From: CAYYYA01 sp964517065
GTDB taxonomy: Bacteria > Patescibacteriota > Patescibacteriia > UBA1558 > 2-01-FULL-52-15
NCBI GenBank assembly: GCA_964517065.1
Contig: CAZFBK010000013.1
Location: forward strand, 1 to 23,450
Direction of reading: 5' to 3'
Length of the DNA stretch: 23,450 bases
Both the position numbers and the translations under genes were made by a program. Shown one piece after another: positions 20,127 to 23,450 of this stretch. The first letter of the stretch is position 1, and each line of letters starts with the position of its first letter. The notes beneath the pieces are model-generated. The model had not been told where the DNA came from. It worked only from the letters and a program-made list of their open reading frames with translations, and made no database searches.

Positions 20127-20186
20127 TAATAACGAAGCTGGTGCTGCCTGTCCCGCAGACGTCGAGCTTGCGAGAAGTTATGCGGG

Positions 20187-20230
20187 GTTAACACGGATAG
20201 TGATGGTTCGATTCCACCCCTAGCAGCCAT
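20187..20230 (+). pseudogene. 3'-half tRNA-Asn remnant (possible distal attachment site)
   Basis: Forty-four bases from the anticodon loop through CCA (GTTAACACGGATAGT followed by the T arm, acceptor strand and CCA) match 13056-13099 of the intact tRNA-Asn at 41 of 44 positions. The three differences are all G-to-A or C-to-T changes, and one breaks a T-stem pair. The 5' half is absent. The orientation is the same as the intact gene, and the spacing is 7131 bp. Confidence 0.85.
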
Positions 20231-20309
20231 TTTTACAATCTAATGTTTCTGGTTTGAAGTAGTGAGTTTAGTTTTGAAGGAGAGACATATTTGTGGTATT
20301 CTTTTGTTA

Positions 20310-21224
20310 ATGTCGCTACTATTTCCTGTGATCTTGTTACTTGTCTCTATTCTCGTTGCTTGGGCAGGGGGCAACTTTTTTGTTCGCGGAGTAAATGGTG
20401 CTCGAAAGTGGCTTCATCTCTCAGGAATAACTGCGGGATTACTTATTGCCTCTGTTTCTACGTCATCACCAGAACTTTTTGTCGGTGTTAGTTCTGCTCT
20501 CCAAGAAACTCCCGAAGTCTCATTAGGCGATGTACTTGGTAGTAACGTTGTGAATGTTGCTCTGATCTTTGGTATTTTTTTACTCCTTTCACCGCGTCAG
20601 CTTTCAAAGAAGAATATTCGCATCAAAGATATTATTATTTCTACAGTAGCGCCACTTATAGTTTTTTTGCTTGCATTGGATGGCATGCTTTCAAAATTTG
20701 ACGGTGCTATTTTGCTGATGTTGTTCGCGTTTTGGTTTCGCTGGCTGATAATGGGTGATAAATTTAAGACAGAACACGTAGAACGAAAAAAGGGCTCTAT
20801 TTTCTATTTCGTGATTGGTTTGGCGATGCTTATTGTGGCAGGCTACACGTTTACTGAAAGTGCGAGTACTTTGACTCAGATACTTGGAGTTAACCTTTTC
20901 TTTTTTAGTTCTATTGTTGTCGCCCTTGGTACGAGCATGCCAGAGCTTGCGACCTCGCTGGTCGCTCTTCGTACAAAACAGGGTGCCGTGGCAGTGGGAA
21001 ATTTATTAGGCAGTAATGTCTTTAACTCTTTGGGTATTTTAGGTATTGTGTGTTTAATACAGCCAATATCTATCTCAGCAACCAAAATCGCTCTTCCTAT
21101 AATTTTTGCGGTGGTCGCTACTCTCGTTTCCACACAAGCAGTGAGGTTTTCACCTCGTTTAATTGGAATAGTCCTCCTAGCAATTTATCTCCTCTATGTT
21201 GTTTCGATCGTCTTTGTTAGTTGA
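20310..21224 (+). CDS. Na+/Ca2+ exchanger-family membrane protein
   Basis: A 304-residue cation/Ca2+ exchanger (CaCA superfamily, YrbG/CaxA-like) with about ten membrane segments and the inverted-repeat layout of the family. Alpha-1 repeat: ASVSTSSPELFVGV (Glu in S-P-E), then GDVLGSNVVNVALIFG. Alpha-2 repeat: VALGTSMPELATSLVA (Glu in M-P-E), then VGNLLGSNVFNSLGILG. Both ion-binding Glu are present. It exports Ca2+ or another divalent cation in exchange for Na+ or H+. The start is uncertain: ATG 20310 removes an odd hydrophilic leader, but AAGGAG at 20277-20282 sits 6 nt before an in-frame ATT at 20289, and the frame is open to a GTG at 20262. Confidence 0.9.
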   Translation: MSLLFPVILLLVSILVAWAGGNFFVRGVNGARKWLHLSGITAGLLIASVSTSSPELFVGVSSALQETPEVSLGDVLGSNVVNVALIFGIFLLLSPRQLSKKNIRIKDIIISTVAPLIVFLLALDGMLSKFDGAILLMLFAFWFRWLIMGDKFKTEHVERKKGSIFYFVIGLAMLIVAGYTFTESASTLTQILGVNLFFFSSIVVALGTSMPELATSLVALRTKQGAVAVGNLLGSNVFNSLGILGIVCLIQPISISATKIALPIIFAVVATLVSTQAVRFSPRLIGIVLLAIYLLYVVSIVFVS

Positions 21225-21291
21225 TGCTTGGGGCATCTCCAAATATTTACATTCATGCGGAGTGTGTCATCAATAAGTAAAGATTTTCAAA

Positions 21292-21531
21292 ATGAAAAAC
21301 CTCGACGCTGATCTGGCAGACATGACACCGGCGCAGTTGCGTCAAGAGATTAAACGTCTGCGTCACGCCTGTCGCAAAGAATTAGCCGATACGTGTAACA
21401 GCCGCTGTTGGATTACACTGTTAGAAAATTTGCCGGAAGGAAAGAAGTTGAAGCCGTTGTCTATGAAACGAGAGGCTTTCCTGAAAAACTGCGCTCATTA
21501 CTTTGAGCGTAATCAGCCGAAGAAATCATAG
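21292..21531 (+). CDS. Conserved-looking hypothetical protein (79 aa)
   Basis: A 79-residue, mostly helical, basic protein: an N-terminal amphipathic helix (MTPAQLRQEIKRLRHACRKELADT), then a W/P-containing block CWITLLENLPEGKKLKPLS and the helix MKREAFLKNCAHYFERNQ. It has three or four Cys without a clear metal pattern. No signal peptide. I do not recognise the family; the ordered motifs look like a real, compact domain. No Shine-Dalgarno sequence. Confidence 0.65.
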   Translation: MKNLDADLADMTPAQLRQEIKRLRHACRKELADTCNSRCWITLLENLPEGKKLKPLSMKREAFLKNCAHYFERNQPKKS

Positions 21532-21613
21532 GATTCTTTATCTGATGCAAGATATATCGTCCACCAACGTCTACTATAGTAGAGGGGGATTAACCGCTCA
21601 TAACTTTAATAGT

Positions 21614-21709
21614 ATGACAGAAGAAGACAAGACATGTGCTGCGTGTAAACACGAGCACGGTAACGCTGATGGCACCTGCAGCTGTGGCTGCAAAGAAGTG
21701 AAGAAATAG
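21614..21709 (+). CDS. Cys-rich small protein (31 aa), possible metal binder
   Basis: A 31-residue ORF with C8-x-x-C11, H13, H15 and C22-x-C24-x-C26 (CAACKHEH, then CSCGCKE): five Cys and two His in a row of 19 residues, a metallothionein- or zinc-knuckle-like density. The rest is charged (MTEEDK, KEVKK). The frame is open upstream of the ATG at 21614, but that part overlaps the previous gene. A palindrome CTACTATAGTAG (21571-21582) with a TATAGT hexamer lies 31 nt upstream, and a strong terminator follows 7 nt after the stop, so it is probably a self-contained unit. Confidence 0.6.
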   Translation: MTEEDKTCAACKHEHGNADGTCSCGCKEVKK

Positions 21710-21716
21710 TCGCAAT

Positions 21717-21749
21717 AAGGATACTAGTGAAAGCTAGTATCCTTCGTTT
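21717..21749 (+). terminator. Terminator after the Cys-rich ORF
   Basis: AAGGATACTAG (21717-21727) pairs perfectly with CTAGTATCCTT (21734-21744), loop TGAAAG, followed by CGTTT. Confidence 0.75.
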
Positions 21750-21773
21750 AACAAATAATGATACTATATTAGT

Positions 21774-22805
21774 ATGATGTTTATCAAACAGATGAGAAAA
21801 TCAAATAATTTAGTGATCTTTGTCATGCTGGCTAGTGTGGCCATTATAATTGGTGCGGTTTATTTGGCTATGAGGCCGATGTATACTCCTCCTCTTCCTG
21901 TGGTAGTGATACCACCAAACGGAAATATATCGGTAACAGGACAGATGGTCTGCCTACCCCATAGAGATACCCGTGGAGCTCAAACACTAGAATGTGCTTT
22001 CGGACTACTGGATGCTGAAGGAAGATATTTTGCCTTGCGTGATACCGATCCGACGTACAAAAATATTTCTGCCGTTGGGATGAATATTCCGGTGGAGGTG
22101 CGAGGTATTTTCACGGCTCAGGCAGATACCAAATATCAAAGCATCGGTATCATCGCGGTTGATTCTATCGTAGCTGTGCAGCAGCCAGCACTCGGAGACA
22201 GGACTACCCTGACTGGCACCTATGCCTGCTTACCACATAAAGATACCACCGGACCGCAGACGGATGAATGTGCTTCTGGTCTCAAGCTAGCGAATGGTTC
22301 GTATTATGCTTTGGATTTTCGACTCATGTCACAGCTTATTCCAGAACATCAAAACGGCGATACCTTGACGGCTTCCGGTCTCTTGACTCCGATTGAGGCT
22401 ATCAGTACTGATCAATGGCAGAAATATGATATCAAAGGATTTTTTTCTGTTACCGATATTACTACTACAACATCAACCAGCAAAGATAATCTTATTCGTT
22501 TAGAAGTACCGCAACCGAATTCTTTGGTACGCAGCCCATTAACGATACGTGGACAAGCTCGTGGCAGTTGGTATTTTGAAGCTTCGTTCCCCGTACGATT
22601 ATTAGACGCCAAGGGCACGGTCATAGTCGCTCAGCCGGCGCAAGCTCAGAGCGATTGGATGACAGAAGACTTTGTTCCCTTCACTTCGACACTGACGTTC
22701 AAAGCTCCTAGTACGACGACAGGCTGGTTAGTATTGGCCAAAGATAATCCCTCAGGTCTGCCAGAGCATGATGATGAGTTGAGGATTCCGATACGGTTTA
22801 GATAA
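21774..22805 (+). CDS. Exported protein with duplicated domain and C-terminal Gmad2 domain
   Basis: A 343-residue protein with an N-terminal membrane anchor (about 13-33). Two related beta-rich domains follow, about 49-138 and 142-235; both hold the pattern C-L-P-H-(R/K)-D-T-x-G-x-Q-T-x-E-C-A-x-G-L-x-x-x-x-G-x-Y-(F/Y)-A-L, with two conserved Cys that could form a disulfide. The C-terminal 100 residues are a Gmad2 (immunoglobulin-like) domain: PNSLVRSPLTIRGQARGSWYFEASFPV, then WMTEDFVPFTSTLTF and LVLAKDNPSGLPEHDDELRIPI. The protein is probably displayed on the outer face of the membrane; function unknown. Two Met codons start it. TATATT stands 6 nt before the second, pointing to a leaderless message. 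Confidence 0.83.
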   Translation: MMFIKQMRKSNNLVIFVMLASVAIIIGAVYLAMRPMYTPPLPVVVIPPNGNISVTGQMVCLPHRDTRGAQTLECAFGLLDAEGRYFALRDTDPTYKNISAVGMNIPVEVRGIFTAQADTKYQSIGIIAVDSIVAVQQPALGDRTTLTGTYACLPHKDTTGPQTDECASGLKLANGSYYALDFRLMSQLIPEHQNGDTLTASGLLTPIEAISTDQWQKYDIKGFFSVTDITTTTSTSKDNLIRLEVPQPNSLVRSPLTIRGQARGSWYFEASFPVRLLDAKGTVIVAQPAQAQSDWMTEDFVPFTSTLTFKAPSTTTGWLVLAKDNPSGLPEHDDELRIPIRFR

Positions 22806-22825
22806 TTATATAATTAAGTGTATAT

Positions 22826-23260
22826 ATGAAAAATCCTTTTATTGCCAAGGCCAGCATCGATATCAACGCACCCGTCGCTGCCGTCTGGCACGCCCTCGTC
22901 ACCCCAGAGTTAATCAAACAATATTTATTTGGCACTGAAGCTATTTCTGATTGGCAGGAGGGTAGCGCTGTTACTTATAAGGGCGAGTGGGAAGGCAAGG
23001 TCTATGAAGACAAAGGAAAAATTCTCAAGCTTATTCCCAATGAGCTTATGGTTGCTACCTATTGGAGCTCGATGTCAGGCATCGAAGATCTTCCGGAGAA
23101 TTATAATACAGTTACCTACACGCTAACTGCTCACGGTGACAGTACAACCCTAGAAGTGATGCAGGATAATATTGCTACAGAAGAGAGTAAACAGCATTCA
23201 GAAAAGAATTGGACAGGAGTTTTGGCAGGATTGAAAAAAGTAGTAGAGGTCACAAATTAA
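22826..23260 (+). CDS. SRPBCC-family protein (AHSA1-like), second copy
   Basis: A 144-residue START/Bet v1-like protein of the AHSA1 branch: KASIDINAPVAAVWHALVTPELIKQYLFGTEAISDWQEGSAVTYKGEW at the start, then 'YEDKGKILKLIPNELMVATYWS', 'YNTVTYTLT..GDSTTLEVMQDN', and the final helix NWTGVLAGLKKVVE. It resembles the protein at 14724 in fold but not closely in sequence. TATAAT at 22809-22814 gives a leader of only a few bases. Confidence 0.87.
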   Translation: MKNPFIAKASIDINAPVAAVWHALVTPELIKQYLFGTEAISDWQEGSAVTYKGEWEGKVYEDKGKILKLIPNELMVATYWSSMSGIEDLPENYNTVTYTLTAHGDSTTLEVMQDNIATEESKQHSEKNWTGVLAGLKKVVEVTN

Positions 23261-23287
23261 GTTACTAATTATTTTATAATATATTAT

Positions 23288-23450
23288 ATGTCATCATATG
23301 TTGACGGTTACGTCTTAGTAGTTAAGAATAAGGATCTAGCAGCGTATAAGAAAATGGCGCAGATGGGCAAGAAGGTTTGGCTTAAATACGGCGCACTGGA
23401 TTATAAAGAGTGTGTCTTAGATGACGCTAAACCTAAACACGTCATCTTAA
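23288..23450 (+). CDS. DUF1428 protein, 3' end outside the window
   Basis: The visible 54 residues (SSYVDGYVLVVKNKDLAAYKKMAQMGKKVW, then KYGALDYKECVLDDAKPKHV) match the N-terminal half of DUF1428 proteins, whose hallmark is Y-V-D-G-(F/Y)-V...Y.k.A...g.v...hGAL.y.ECv.DD. These are small dimeric alpha-beta-barrel-type proteins without known activity. TATAAT (23275-23280) lies 7 nt before the ATG, again a leaderless layout. The gene continues past the window end. Confidence 0.85.
   Translation, partial: MSSYVDGYVLVVKNKDLAAYKKMAQMGKKVWLKYGALDYKECVLDDAKPKHVIL

Noticed and set aside
20018..20230. Overlapping short ORFs on both strands before the tRNA remnant
   Set aside because: They translate dispersed repeats and the tRNA 3' half; no protein-like features.

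Overview
The window looks like a chromosomal segment of a Candidate Phyla Radiation (Patescibacteria/Parcubacteria-like) bacterium. The reasons are the family content and the gene style. There is a secreted protein with three lamin-tail domains and a PKD domain, a Gmad2-domain secreted protein, and a DsbA-like protein carrying a repeated 'YFLGRP.DAY..MR..LGI.N.D' module. A lone four-helix-bundle (23S intervening-sequence type) protein, many small dispersed palindromic repeats, tRNAs with encoded CCA and moderate to low GC also fit. No rRNA or phylogenetic marker settles the lineage, so this is inference.

Layout. Positions 1-2150 hold the 3' part of an endonuclease IV gene, a DUF167 gene, a tiny membrane protein and a convergent metallo-beta-lactamase-fold gene. 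Positions 2160-2600 hold tRNA-Gly(GCC) and tRNA-Leu(UAA). Then come a CapA-like protein (2632-3747), an orphan minus-strand gene (3882-4205) and a repeat-rich stretch (4206-5640). That stretch contains a small ORF, a strongly structured probable non-coding block and a four-helix-bundle gene flanked by inverted CCTGACCC-type repeats. SSB (5659-6063) and the 814-aa lamin-tail protein (6217-8661) follow. A minus-strand pair encodes a cold-shock-like and an RNA polymerase alpha-CTD-like protein (8717-9375). Next are an M23 peptidase lipoprotein, a tandem DsbA-like protein and MsrA (9511-12673), an envelope and redox-repair group.

Positions 12875-13098 carry what looks like a complete ribosome-mediated attenuator in front of tRNA-Asn(GUU): a promoter, a 15-codon leader ORF with five Asn codons, and mutually exclusive antiterminator and terminator hairpins. 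I regard this as the most interesting item. The 3' half of that tRNA-Asn is repeated 7.13 kb downstream (20187-20230) in the same orientation, as at the far end of a tRNA-integrated island. The segment between holds a poly-G promoter with a coiled-coil gene, a methyltransferase-like gene, a run of small SRPBCC/DUF1801/VOC/MORN proteins and an ABC exporter. The exporter also has a leader ORF and a terminator in its leader. After the tRNA remnant come a Na+/Ca2+ exchanger-type protein, two small hypothetical proteins (one Cys-rich), a Gmad2 secreted protein, another SRPBCC protein and a DUF1428 gene cut by the window end.

Gene starts fall into two styles. Several genes have a -10 hexamer about 6 nt before the ATG, implying leaderless mRNAs. 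A second set (3882, 4570, 8717/9013, 13787, 18148) has a strong AGGAG-type ribosome binding site, a longer leader and, mostly, its own hairpin terminator. Those genes are solitary or in pairs, look richer in GC by eye and are mostly unrecognised, which suggests a separate origin or expression mode.
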